Assembly (NCBI GenBank): GCA_018398585.1 | Contig: JAGTTD010000007.1 | Span: forward strand, 14,252,320 to 14,316,319 | DNA from: Simmondsia chinensis | Taxonomy: Eukaryota > Streptophyta > Magnoliopsida > Caryophyllales > Simmondsiaceae | DNA length: 64,000 nt | Reading direction: 5' to 3' | Part shown: positions 1 through 10,500 of the stretch, piece by piece | Layout of the letters: each line of letters opens with the position of its first letter | How positions within the stretch are numbered: the first letter of the stretch is position 1 | Notes under the pieces: model-generated | The model's input: the letters and a program-made list of their open reading frames with translations, nothing else | What the model was told of the DNA's origin: nothing | Databases searched by the model: none | Made by a program: the position numbers and the translations under genes

Positions 1-178
1 CAGCTGCTACTGCAAGTGTTGCTGCGATTGCTGTTGAGTTTCATTCATGTTACCAATAGCCAGCCCCAAATCTTGTACTTGCTGGCGTAATTGATCCAAT
101 TGCTCAGTCTAATTAGTTCCAGCACTTGCATTTCAAGCCGTAGATGCAGCTTTCTTGCCTTTTGCCAGCTTGATTGAG
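1..178 (-). pseudogene. Gag N-terminal fragment of E1
   Basis: The minus-strand frame carries a basic start (KGKKAAS) followed by a glutamine-rich heptad-like stretch (EQLDQLRQQVQDLGLAIG) typical of the coiled-coil N-terminus of plant Ty3/gypsy Gag proteins. Two or three in-frame stops interrupt it and the rest lies beyond base 1. The call rests on position after the primer-binding site and on composition; no Gag core domain is visible. Confidence 0.45.
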
Positions 179-200
179 GCAACGCACAAACAATTTGCAA

Positions 201-212
201 GCTTTAATACCA
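201..212 (-). other. Primer-binding site of E1 (decayed initiator tRNA-Met type)
   Basis: The complement reads TGGTATTAAAGC, two changes from the usual plant initiator-Met site TGGTATCAGAGC. It lies two bases inside the LTR end, the expected place for minus-strand cDNA priming. Confidence 0.7.
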
Positions 213-214
213 CT

Positions 215-575
215 TGTTATCATTCAAGATCAACCTTGGATCATAACCAAGAAGGGAGAAAGATTGAGATAAGAATAATAGGATAAAAATGAGAAATAGA
301 GAGAATTTGAGATGAGAGAAGAAGATATTTTGTTAATAAAATTCAATGAATCTTACAATGAAACAACTAAACTACCTATACTACTCTTAAACTTAAGGCG
401 GCTAAGAGCAATACAATGCATCTAGACATTACACTTAAATGACTTGACTAACTATCACGCCAAACACCAAATCAAACATTATTACAGCAACATAAGGGAG
501 ATGCAGCATTATGACTTATTAAAGCAATACAAGGATAGAATTAGCAGAGAATTTGAACTAGCACCAATCATAACA
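215..575 (-). repeat. LTR of E1
   Basis: A 361-base LTR with matching ends TGTTAT...ATAACA. On the minus strand its last third is pyrimidine-rich (TCTCATCTC-type runs), as in the LTRs of E4, E6 and E7. A weak TATA-like TATAGGTA lies near 370. Confidence 0.75.
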
Positions 576-576
576 A

Positions 577-706
577 AACCCTTAATTTTCCTTGAGTGAA
601 TTGAGGTCATAGAATATATTCACATACTCATCCTAGATTTCAATTAAGATGTATTTAGTGAATAGAGTTCTAAATTCAATTTTTATTGTCATAAAAAAAC
701 ACATCA
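577..706 (+). repeat. 3' end of the E2 5' LTR
   Basis: This matches the ends of the E2 3' LTR (49300-49416) and of both E9 LTRs, including the stretch ACTTCAATTTAGATGTRTTTAGTG and the terminal ACACATCA. The rest of the LTR is displaced to the left of E1 and lies outside the window. Confidence 0.75.
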
Positions 707-712
707 AAAATT

Positions 713-730
713 TATCACCGTTGCGAGGGC
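713..730 (+). other. Decayed tRNA-Asp primer-binding site of E2
   Basis: TATCACCGTTGCGAGGGC aligns with the plant tRNA-Asp complement TGGCGCCGTTGCCGGGGA with several changes, and lies just after the LTR end. E3, E5 and E9 have better-preserved copies at the same place. The 330 bases that follow, up to the Gag start at 1064, are a T-rich untranslated leader without a gene. Confidence 0.65.
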
Positions 731-1063
731 TACGCAACTTTCGTGGCTATTTTGTGATTTACTTTGATTCTTAAAGTAGGATTTTAAGTTTTTTTTTTTA
801 TTGTTATTTGTCTTGATTTCATGCTTAGATAGGACTTAGGATTACTTGTGTTTTCTCCCTTTTTTTATAGTGCTCTATTTTGTTTAATTGCCAGTTTTCT
901 TACTTTGTTTTGTTACTTGCTTCTTGTAGTTGTTTTGTTTATGCACGGTCATCACTCACTGTCTCTTGACCTTGCTATTCTTTACCTTGAAATTTAAAGA
1001 ACCTTAGGAGACTTTAGTGCTAACCACTGAGCACAAACTGCGAATGCTCACTTTGATTTTGCA

Positions 1064-2514
1064 ATGGCGGACAACAACAACCAACCTACGCCCTTGTGGA
1101 GTACTGTACTCCCACCACAAGCCTCACCTTAATACATTAGATTGCCACCTATTGCCCGGTAGTTTGAGCAAAAACCAAATATCATATAGATGCTCCCTTC
1201 ATTCCATGGCTTAGGTAATGAAAATGCATACAAACATTCGGACAATTTCATGGAGGTTTGCTCTACCTTCAAGTTTCCTAATATTTGTGATGATGCCATC
1301 CTCCTTCTCCATTTTCCTTTCTCTTTGAAGGATAATAAAAAATATTGGTAAGGCACCATACCTAGTAGGACAATTAGTACATGGGCTCAAATGCAACAAG
1401 AATTTCTTAAGAAGTTCTACTCCATAGTAAGACCAACATTGCCAAGGCAACCATTAATATATTCTCCCAACTTCTTAGTGAAGAGTTCCATGAGAGTTAG
1501 GACAGGTTTAGGGAACTTTTGAGAGCACATCATACCATCCCTAAGTGGCAACTTGTCCAAAACTTTTATATGGGTTGAATGAGTAAGATCGACAAATTAT
1601 CAATGCTTCATCTGGTGGGCAAATCCCTAGGAAAAATGAAGAAAGGGCATGGTGGCTCTTTAAGAAATTGAATGAGAATTCACAACAAAAGGTTGCACAT
1701 GCACATTTAGTGTAGATAGGCTAAATAGAGAAGTACATGAGATTGCACATACTTCCATCTTGGATAAGAAAGTAGATTCACTTACTTCTTCTGTGGAGCA
1801 ACTTACTTCTTTATTTAAGATGACATTGACTCCTTCTACTTTGGCTAATGTGTGAAATGTACCTAATATGCATGATGTTTGTTCTATGTGCTTTAAGGCT
1901 TCTCATTCCACACTTCATTACCCCTCTACTTCACCATCTGTTAAGTGTTTGCAAGGGCAAGCTAATTTGGCTAGGGATTCTCAAGGAACAATCAGTACTC
2001 TAATACATACAATTAGGGCTAGAGAAACCACCAGAATTTCTCCTGAAGGCAAGGAAGTGAACAACAATTTGGGCATCAACAACCGAATTGACCACAACCA
2101 CGCCAATTTGGTATATTAGGACCCCCTAGTTTTCAACTACGAGGGTATGTTTCTATCCATCCTCAACCTTCTATTTCTTGCCCTAATTTGAATTTTGAAG
2201 AGAAGGTATGGAGTGCACTTAAGGGTTTAGAAGCCAATTCCCCACTCCACTCCTATACACAATCTATCTCTAAGTTAGAAACCCAAGTCAGTCAACTAGC
2301 TAATGCTTTGAGTAGGAGAGATGAGGAAAGACTCCCTAGCCAAGCCATGGAAAACCCTAGTAACCATTTGAGGAAAGATAATTATCCTACCCATCATAAG
2401 CAAGCAAAGTCCATTGAAGTGTTGAGAAGTGGAAAGGAAGTCAATAATGGGGTGCATGTTGAGAGTGAATTACCCATGAGTGGTCAGGGAGAAGAGAAGA
2501 GCGTGGAAAGGTAG
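1064..2514 (+). pseudogene. gag: gag of E2 (broken)
   Basis: Gag forms the virus-like particle that packages element RNA. The frame opens at the ATG at 1064 (MADNNNQPTP) and recovers in other frames after stops. Around 1200-1330 it reads FHGLGNENAY, NFMEVCSTF and DDAILLLHFPFSLKD, the core of the plant retrotransposon Gag domain. Near 1880 a zinc-knuckle-like CSMCFKASH is seen with its last cysteine lost. The tail (2188-2514) is a charged linker with a coiled-coil-like LETQVSQLANALSRRDEERL. The same protein is present in E9 (50881-52350). Many stops and frameshifts make it non-functional. Confidence 0.75.
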
Positions 2515-3480
2515 AAGGGAACCAATGAGGTCACGTCCATTACTTACTCTCCTAGATCCTTTTACGTTCCTTTCTCTAATGAACCTAAAGTGCCTTCCCC
2601 CTGAGCTCTTGATGCATCTCATCTACATGGGAAGGATAAGAAGTGGGATGATATTTTGAAGACTTTTAGGAACATCAAGATTAACATTCCCCTTGTTTAT
2701 GCAATTAAACAAATCTCGGCCTATGCAAAGTTCATTAAAGACTTACTTAACCAAAAGGAAGAGATCTATAGCACATCAACCCAAAAAAGCATTTTTAGCT
2801 GAACAAGTGAGCTCTATCTTGAAGTGTGGCACTCTTATTCAGTACAAAGATCCCGGTGTCCCCACCATCTCTTGTTCACTTGGGGACTATGAAATAGATA
2901 AGGCTTTAATGGACTTAGGAGCGAGTTTTGACCTTATTCTTTACTTAGTATATTAGAAGTTAGGTATGGGAGAATTGCAACCTCTTATTACAATTGGCAG
3001 ATAGATCTACTAGGGCCCTCATGGTGAGCTTACTAATGTGTTAGTGAAGGTAGATAAGCTCTTGTTTCCCGCTGATTTCGTTGTGCTTGATGTAGAACCT
3101 TCTAGTCATTCAAAACACCAAGTCCTCGTCATTCTAGGGCACCGTCTTAGCGACGGCCAATGCTACCTTCTATTCTAGGTCAGGGTTGATGGATGTCACT
3201 TTGCAAACATGACTATTAGGTTGAATATTTTTAAGGCTTCTTCGCTACCCACTAATGAGGCTGAGTTGGAGTATTTTGTGTGAATGTTATTGATGATTTG
3301 GTTGACCAAACACTCCTCACGGTCCTATTTACTGATTCCCTTGAGAGAATACTAGCATATGAGTGTGTTGATGATTATGAGGTTGCGCACCATATTTGGG
3401 AGAGGAATGACTTGCTACAGTTATGTGCTCCCTTAGAGGCTTGATATTGGTTGGTGAAAGTGGAACCCTTACCTACACTT
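2515..3480 (+). pseudogene. pro: protease region of E2 (broken)
   Basis: This is the aspartic protease that cuts the polyprotein. Pieces in different frames read KTFRNIKINIPL (near 2660), YKDPGVPTISCSLGDY, then DKALMDLGASFDLI at about 2900, the active-site region; Athila-type proteases normally read DLGAS here. Further on are LVKVDKLLFPADFVVLD and a decayed flap and C-terminal part near 3120-3170. Several frameshifts separate these pieces. The matching E9 region is 52351-53400. Confidence 0.7.
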
Positions 3481-4693
3481 TCCGATTCCCCTGCTTTGCC
3501 CTCCATAGTTACACCTCCCAAACTTTAACTTAAGCCCTTGCCATCTACTATTATGTATGTTTTCCTAGGATTCAATGAGATTTTACATGTGATTATCTCT
3601 TCTTAGTTGTCTAGGGAACAAGAGGATACATTGGTGGTGGTGCTTAGTGATCACAGGAGTGCCAATAGGTGGTTTGTGGTGGATTTGAACGGTATAGACC
3701 CTTCCATTTGTATGCATAGGATCTTTCTTGATGAGAATGCTAAACACTCCAGAGAGATGTAATGAAGGTTGAACCCTAGCATGAAAGAAGTTATAACAAG
3801 GAGTTGTGAAATTGCTTGATGAGGGTATCATTTACCCAATTTCTGAAAGTAGGTGTGTTAGTCCTATTTGGGTCGTCCCAAAGAAGTCAGGCGTCACTGT
3901 GGTTAAGAGTAGTGATGGAGAGTTTGTTCCTACTAGAGAGACCACATGTTGGAGAGTTTGTATTAACTATAGGATGCCTAACTCTGCTACAACATTTGCC
4001 TATCGTAGGACACATTTTGGTTTGTGTAATGCACCCGCTATGTTTCAAAAATTCATGATGACTACCTTTTCTTATATGGTAGACAAATTTCTTGAGGTTT
4101 TTATGGATGATTTCTTCATTTTTAGTCCTTTGTTTGATGAATGTTTGCAGAATTTGACTCTTGCATTGAAGAGATGTGAAGCAACCATTCTTGATTATAG
4201 GGTGTTTAAGAAGGGTATTGGGCTTTAAGGTATATTTGATTGCTAACTTTCCCCCTCCCTCAAATGTGAAGCAAGTTAGATCCTTCCTAAGTCATGCGAG
4301 TTTCTATAGAAGATTCATTAAGGACTTTGGGAAGTTAGCCAGACCATTGACTAATTTGCTAGATAAGGAAATATCATTTGAGTTTGATGAGCCTTGCTCA
4401 GAAGCTTTTGCAAAGCTTCGGTCGATGATTACTTTCGCCCCTATTATGCAGCCACCCGATTACTTTCTCCCATTTGAAATCATGTGTGATGCTTCTGATT
4501 TTTTTATAGGTGTTGTTTTTGGTCAAAGAGTGAACAAAATACCTCATGTCATCTACTATGCTAGTAAAACCCTGAATGATGCCCAATGTAATTACACTAC
4601 CATTGAGAAGGAGATGCTAGATGTTGTACTGTTGACAAGTCTCATTCCTATCTTTTGAGGTAAAAATTCCTTATCTATTTTGACCATGCTGCA
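3481..4693 (+). pseudogene. pol: reverse transcriptase and first half of RNase H of E2 (deleted and broken)
   Basis: Reverse transcriptase makes cDNA from element RNA. From 3806 the frame reads KLLDEGIIYPISES, PIWVVPKKSG, CINYRM, then jumps directly to TFAYRR and FGLCNAPAMFQ, so about 50 residues including the first catalytic aspartate are gone. The second catalytic box is present as VFMDD near 4100. A further short gap at 4200-4230 shifts frame. From 4240 the thumb ([21 protein letters not shown]) and RNase H start (MCDASDFFIG, VIYYASKTLNDAQ) follow. The coding is cut at 4693 by E3 and resumes at 36463. Confidence 0.85.
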
Positions 4694-6109
4694 TGATAAG
4701 TCTAATTTAATATATAATTATTCATAGCTTTTTGATTCATTTTTTACCATTTTACATCAAACTTTTATCACTTTGGCTCGATATTGCTTTTTTTTGCTCA
4801 TATTGCCATGTTCCTGCAAAAATGCTTATTTTATGCTAAATCTTGCTAGATTTTATCATCAATATCAACAAGTGGAAGCAAAATACATCAAATAAAAGAA
4901 AAAAGTGGCAAATTACATGGTTATACAAAAAATGAACAAGATTTGACGCAAGAGTTTACAACTTGCTTTGGGCGGCAATTTTCTTCACATTTTATAACTC
5001 AAATACATTGTACACTTCATTAACACAAGCAACATGAGCTGACATTACAGTTTTGGGCGGTGAAAAGTGAAAAAAAATTGCATAAAATAACAAGATTAAA
5101 GCAATTGGGTAGCAACCGCAAGTTCTAGCAAATAGGATGCATGTTTGATGTATTTTTTCTATATTTTTATTTCCTCCTCAAATCCTATAAATAAGAGGTT
5201 CTTGTGAAGGGTTTGAGAATCCTTCATTCAACAAAAACACATACAAAGTGAAGAAGAAAGAAGAAGAAAACGGGTGAAGGAAAGAAGAAAAAGGAGGAAG
5301 AAAGTTTTGTTTGTGATTTTGTATTTTAAGTCCTTTCTAGCCTTTTCTTCTTCTAAGTTCATGAATTTTGTGTTAGTTATGATTTATATTAAGTTTATCA
5401 TGAACTAATTTTGTTATTCCAAGGCTACAATGTAGCCTAAGTTGTAATATACGCTTATTTCTAATTCAACGTATTCAATGTTTTGTTATTGCGTTGTTGA
5501 AGTGTTTATCATTGTTCTTCATAAGTTTTAAATGCTTGATTACCATTTAAGGGCTATAATGATTCATAATGAGTCCGAGAGGAGATTTATTACGATTGCT
5601 AAGGTGATAGGCAGCACAAATTGAGCGAATGCTCGAGAGAGTTTAACGCGATTTGCGTGGTTTTTAAGTGAATATCATAGAGCTTTAAAAACTCTTTTTG
5701 TATTTAAATTCATGCATGAGAGTGACGGGTTAATATGTACAAGAGCATGCTAAATGTTGCTCAAGAGATAATATTTAGTAAATTATGGTTTTCAACCATC
5801 AACACGTAATAACAACTTGAATAACGAGAATAGAAAGGCGCATTGATGCAATTGGGTGAAATCAGATGCCTTGGATGTTATTAAATCATAAAAACTTCAT
5901 AAAAATTAGTTAACATAATTTGTTGCTTTTTATTTTTTTTTTATTTTATTTCATATCAACATCTCAATTTTTGATTTTTCAAATAGCATCAAAGCTACTA
6001 ATCTTGGTACTCATTCAATAACAATCCTTGTGGGAACAATACTCTACTCATCTCTTTATTACTTGATACGACTAGTGCACTTGCTAACGCATACGCAAAG
6101 TAAGCATCA
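4694..6109 (+). repeat. 5' LTR of E3
   Basis: A 1416-base LTR starting TGATAAGTC and ending GCATCA, intact. It matches the 3' LTR pieces at 13372-13661, 18832-19252 and 35753-36462. By eye the first 130 bases of the two LTRs differ at about 13 positions. Confidence 0.92.
5186..5193 (+). promoter_or_regulatory. TATA box in the E3 5' LTR
   Basis: TATAAATA stands 35-40 bases before a GTTTGAGAATCC stretch, the likely transcript start region. The matching place in the 3' LTR (about 19037) reads TATGAATA and is decayed. Confidence 0.5.
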
Positions 6110-6115
6110 AGTTTT

Positions 6116-6133
6116 TGGCGCCTTTGCCGGGGA
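6116..6133 (+). other. tRNA-Asp primer-binding site of E3
   Basis: TGGCGCCTTTGCCGGGGA differs by one base from the plant tRNA-Asp complement and lies six bases after the LTR. tRNA-Asp priming is the rule in the Athila lineage. Confidence 0.85.
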
Positions 6134-6695
6134 TCGTCTCTATTTCAGTGATATCGATACCAACTTGCTTTGGTGCTAATTTGAAATTGTTAATAATTTG
6201 TAATTTTTATTTAAGTTTAAGAAAATTTTCATTTGATTCATTTGAAAAGATAAATTCTTTTAAAAAAAATATATTTTGTTAGTTTTGCGTTATTTTGTTA
6301 TTTTACTTATATTTAGTCTTTATTTTTATCTTTATTTTGCTGTTAAGTTCACTTTGTTAGGGTTTTTAAAAGTTAAATTTGATAATTTTAAGTTTTCAAA
6401 AACATTAGGTTACTACCCTCCTCTTTTTCTTTAAAATTTGTGTTTTGTTAACTTTTATTTTATATTGTTGTATTTTTAGTCTTTCTGATCAATTGCAAGT
6501 TTATTTTAATTTTATTTTATCATCCAAACAGGTTTTTTAAAGTTAGACTTATTATCTCTATGTTTTCAAAAGCTCTAGTAGTACCTATTTTTTCCTTAAA
6601 ATTTGGCTTTGTTAAAATTTTGTGTTATACTTTTGTAACTTTTAAAGATTTCTCTCTATTGTTATCCTTGCCTTTAACTTTATAGTGGTTTATAT
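6134..6695 (+). other. 5' untranslated leader of E3
   Basis: About 560 bases of T-rich sequence without a supported frame. It aligns with the E5 leader (21078-21619), so it is a shared family feature and probably holds packaging signals (inference). Confidence 0.6.
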
Positions 6696-7784
6696 TTGCT
6701 TTGTATGCAAAATTTAATTGAAAAAGAAATAACTCATTTTGACCCTGAAATCGAAAGAACTCTTCGACTAATCAAGAAAACAAAAAGGACTGAAACCATG
6801 GCTAATAATGCTGGAAATGATGATGAAAGGACCTTAAAAGATTATGTTGTACCTACTGTTGGAGGGGGCACTTCCAGCATTCAACATCCCCTAATACAAG
6901 CAAACAATTTCGAAATTAATGGTGTCAGTGATGATGCCATTCGCTTAAGACTGTTTCCGTTCTCACTAAGAGACAAAGCTAAAGCATGGTTAATGTCATT
7001 ACCCCCAGGAACTATCACCACTTGGGATGATTTGGCTCAAAACTTTCTTGCTAAATATTTTCCACCAACCAAATCAGCTAAGATGAGGAATGACATTACC
7101 TCGTTTGTGCAATATGATACAGAATCTTTGTATGAGGCATGGGAACTTTACAAAGAGCTTTTGAGAAGGTGCCCACATCATGGGTTGCCAGTTTGGATGC
7201 AAGTCCAAATTTTTTACAATGGGTTGGCACCTAATACTCAAACAATGGTAGACGCGGCTGCGGGAGGATCCCTAAATTACAAAACCCCAGATGAAGGGCA
7301 TGAATTGCTAGAAGTAATGACTAGAAACAACTATGCAAGGGCAACTGAGCAAAAGAAACCTGTGGGTATGTACGAGCTGGATGCAATAACAAAGTTAACT
7401 GCCCAGGTTTCAATACTTCAAAAACAAATAGGTAACATGAATGTGAATGCCATAAATTCTCCTGTGCTAACGTGTGAATTTTTCGCAAGGAATCATCCTA
7501 GCATAAAGTGCCAAATAGGGAATCCTTTTGCCCCATCAAGCCATGCACAAGCTAATTTTGTTTCATATTTTCAAAAACAACAAAATAATCTCTATTCCAA
7601 CACTTGTAATCCCGGGTGGAGAAACCATCCAAATTTTTTGTGGATTAATCAAGGAATTCAAAAACAACATTTTCAACCTCCAAATAGAAAACCTGATCTC
7701 GAAGATTTGTTCAGAAGTTTTATACAAGAAACACAAACAAATCTTCGAAATCAAGAAGCTTCAATTAGAAACCTCGAGACCTAA
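6696..7784 (+). pseudogene. gag: gag of E3
   Basis: 362 codons are open. An in-frame ATG at 6798 (MANNAGNDDERTLKDYVVP) matches the usual Athila Gag start; the upstream 34 codons (FDPEIERTL) are also family-like. The core domain reads RLRLFPFSLRDKAKAWLMSL, TWDDLAQNFLAKYFPP and ESLYEAWELYKELLRRCPHH. A zinc-knuckle remnant CEFFARNHPSIKC lies near 7475 with its second cysteine changed to F. About 40 residues are missing after NNFEI, where E5 still has them, so the capsid domain is incomplete. The frame stops at TAA 7782; E5 has CAA at the same codon. Confidence 0.85.
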
Positions 7785-8915
7785 GTTGGACAAATTTTAA
7801 AACAACTCTCAGAAAGGTCTCAAGGTTCCTTGCCTAGCAACACAATCACTAACCCACGTGAGCACATTCAAGCAATTAAATTAGGAAGTGGGGAAACTCT
7901 GAATGAACCAACTCCGGTAACGAAGACCACACAAAATGAGCAACCCAAAATTGACCTGTCCATAGATACTAATCAAGAAATTCCAAATGAGGAAGGGAAA
8001 AAAATTCAAAATGAAGACGAACCAAAAAGGTCTGAACCTCAACCCTACAAGCCAAAAGTCCCCTTTCCTCAACGTTTGAAAAAGACAAAAGCGGACGAAC
8101 AATTTGCTAAAATTTTTGAAATTTTCAAAACGTTGCACATTAATGTCCCTTTTACTGATATGTTGGAACAGATGCCCAAATATGCGAAATTCATGAAAGA
8201 AATCCTATCTAACAAAAGGAAGTTGGGGGAGTTCGAAATGGTAGCACTTACTGAAGAATGCAGTGCCATACTGCAAAAGAAGTTGCCTCCCAAGCTAAAA
8301 GACCCAGGGAGTTTCACGATACCTTGCACCATTGGCTCCATTAGTTTTGATAAGGTTTTGTCTGATTTAGGTGCAAGTATAAATTTAATGCCTCTCTCTG
8401 TTTTTAGGAAGCTTGGGTTAGGAGAAGTGAAGCCTACCACTGTATCCCTCCAACTTGCGGACAAATCAATCAAGTATCCTAGAGGTGTAATTGAAGACGT
8501 CCTTGTGAAGGTCGATAAATTCATCTTCCCGACTGACTTCATAGTGCTTGATATGGAAGAGGATCATGAGATACCTCATATTCTAGGCCGACCCTTCCTT
8601 GCTACAGGAAGAACCCTGATAGATGTACAACAAGGAAAGCTGATCCTAAGGGTACAAGATGAATAGGTAACCTTCAGCGTCTTTAATGCTATTCAGTTTC
8701 CCTCTAACATGGATTCTTGTTTTGAGATTGATATTGTAGATGAGTTGGTCATTGAGACATTCAGGGACATATTTCCTAAGTTACCTCTTAAAGTGTGTCT
8801 AACAAAGTCAGGGACCATCGACACGGAAGACGAGTTAATAAGGGAATGTGTCCAATACCTGGAAAGTTGCAAACCTTTCAATTCGCACCATGAAACAAGA
8901 GTGGAAGACATTTAA
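7785..8915 (+). pseudogene. pro: protease region of E3
   Basis: Same frame as gag. A charged linker (7830-8080) leads to the conserved pre-protease segment (EQFAKIFEIFKTLHINVPF, LEQMPKYAKFMKEILSNKRK) and the aspartic protease: IPCTIGSISFDKVLSDLGAS holds the active-site aspartate (about 8345-8380), then the flap (SLQLADKSIKYPRGVIEDVL) and HILGRPFLATG. Stops at 8664 (TAG) and 8913 (TAA) replace CAG and CAA codons still present in E5. Apart from stops the sequence is well kept. Confidence 0.85.
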
Positions 8916-10500
8916 GCAATTGAAATTCAGCAAAGAACGGAAGAAGAAGAGCCGCCGAACTTAGAGCTCAAGCCATTGCCACCACATCTCAAATATGCCT
9001 ATATTGGTAATTCTAGCACTTATCCTGTTATTATTAATGCCTCATTGAGTAATATTGAGTAGGAAAGGTTGCTTAGGGTTCTAAGAGAGCATAGAATAGC
9101 AATCGGATAGACCCTTTCGGATATCAAGGGAATTAGTCCTTCCATATGCATGCACAAATTCTCAGGGAGGATAGCTTCAAACCTTCTGTGCGACCTCAGC
9201 GGTGGTTAAACCCTGCCATGAAAGAGATAGTAAGAAAAGAAGTTGTCAAATTATTAGATGTCGGGATCATCTATCCCATATCTGATAGCACATGGGTTAG
9301 CCCAAGGCAAGTAGTTCCAAAAAGAAGAGGGGGGGGGGGGGGGGGTAACTGTAGTCGAAAATGAGAACAATGAGCTCATTCCTACTAGGACTGTCATTGG
9401 GTGGAGGGTTTGCATAGATTATCGAAAACTTAATGATGCCACCCGAAAGGACCACTTCCCCTTACCATTCATTGATCAAATGTTAGAAAAACTAGTCGGT
9501 CATTCGTATTACTGTTTTCTTGATGGATATTCAGGGTACAATCAACTTGCCATAGCCCTGGAAGATCAAGAAAAAACCACTTTCACTTGTCCTTATAGTA
9601 CCTTTGCCTATAGGAGAATGCCTTTTGGGTTGTGCAATGCCCCTGTGACTTTTCAAAGATGTATGATGGCAATCTTTAGTGATATGATGAAAATTTTCAT
9701 AAATGTGTTTGTGGATGATTTTTCAGTCTTTGGAGCCTCATTTGATGATTGTTTAGCCAACTTCTCCATGGTTTTGTAAAGATACACTGACACTAATCTT
9801 GTTTTGAATTGGGAGAAATGTCATTTTATGGTACAGGACAGAATAGTGTTAGGGCATATGATTTCAAAAAGGAGGAATTGAGGTTGATAGAGCAAAAACT
9901 GAAGTGATAGAATGATTACCACCCCTTACCAATGTCAAGGGCATTCGGAGTTTTTTAGGACATGCAGGATTCTACAGAAGGTTCATTAAGGATTTTTCTA
10001 AGATCACTAAGCCTCTTTGCAATTTATTGATGAAAGATGTCCCTTTTAACTTTGATGGTGACTGCGTGCATGCCTTTGAAACCTTGTAGAAGAAACTAGT
10101 GCCAGCACCAATAATTGTAACACCCGATTGGACCGTACACTTTGAACTTATGTGCGACACTAGTGATTATGCTGTAGAGGCTGTGCTGGGGCAAAGAAGG
10201 AACAAAAATTTTCATGTAATTTACTATGGTAGTAAAACTTTGACCGATGCACAGGTTGACTATGCTACTACCAAAAAAGAATTACTAGCTGTTGTATTTG
10301 CATTTGACAAATTTCGTTCCTACTTGGTTAATTCAAAGGTAATTGTTTACACTGATAATTCTGCTCTGAAATATATTTTTGTGAAACAGGATGCAAAACC
10401 AAGACTGATTAGATGGATTTTTTTGCTTCAAGAATTTGATTTATAAATTTGGGGCAAAAAGGGAACAAAAAATGTTGTGGCAGATCATCTGTCACGTCTC
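8916..10500 (+). pseudogene. pol: reverse transcriptase and RNase H of E3
   Basis: The same frame runs on to about 9155 with stops at 9060 and 9108, then a one-base loss shifts it. RT motifs are KLLDVGIIYPISDS, VCIDYRKLNDATRKDHFPLP, YYCFLDGYSGYNQ (first catalytic Asp), PFGLCNAPVTFQRCM and VFVDDFSVFG (catalytic box near 9715). A run of 17 G at 9329 shifts frame inside the palm. The thumb is near 9940-10020. RNase H runs from [15 protein letters not shown] (10150) through [20 protein letters not shown] and [12 protein letters not shown] to VADHLSRLE at 10500. Other stops are at 9778, 10088 and 10444. Confidence 0.87.
9329..9345 (+). repeat. Run of 17 G inside the E3 reverse transcriptase
   Basis: Seventeen consecutive G bases stand where E5 has AAAAAAAGGGGGAAT, in the sequence coding VVPKKGG. 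The expansion moves the reading frame and inserts glycine codons. Confidence 0.9.

Larger units (their letters stand above)
1..575 (-). mobile_element. E1: left-truncated LTR retrotransposon, minus strand
   Basis: Seen: read on the minus strand, an LTR (215-575) is followed by a primer-binding site (201-212) and the start of a Gag-like reading frame that runs off the window at base 1. LTR ends are TGTTAT and ATAACA. It interrupts the 5' LTR of E2, whose 3' part resumes at about 577. The far LTR and the left target duplication lie outside the window; the right flank begins AAAAC. The lineage cannot be fixed from so short a piece, but the LTR style (pyrimidine-rich 3' part, Met primer) resembles E4, E6 and E7. 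Confidence 0.75.

Noticed and set aside
6116..6133. tRNA-like match
   Set aside because: Only the complement of a tRNA 3' end is present; it is a primer-binding site and not a tRNA gene. The same applies to the other primer sites.
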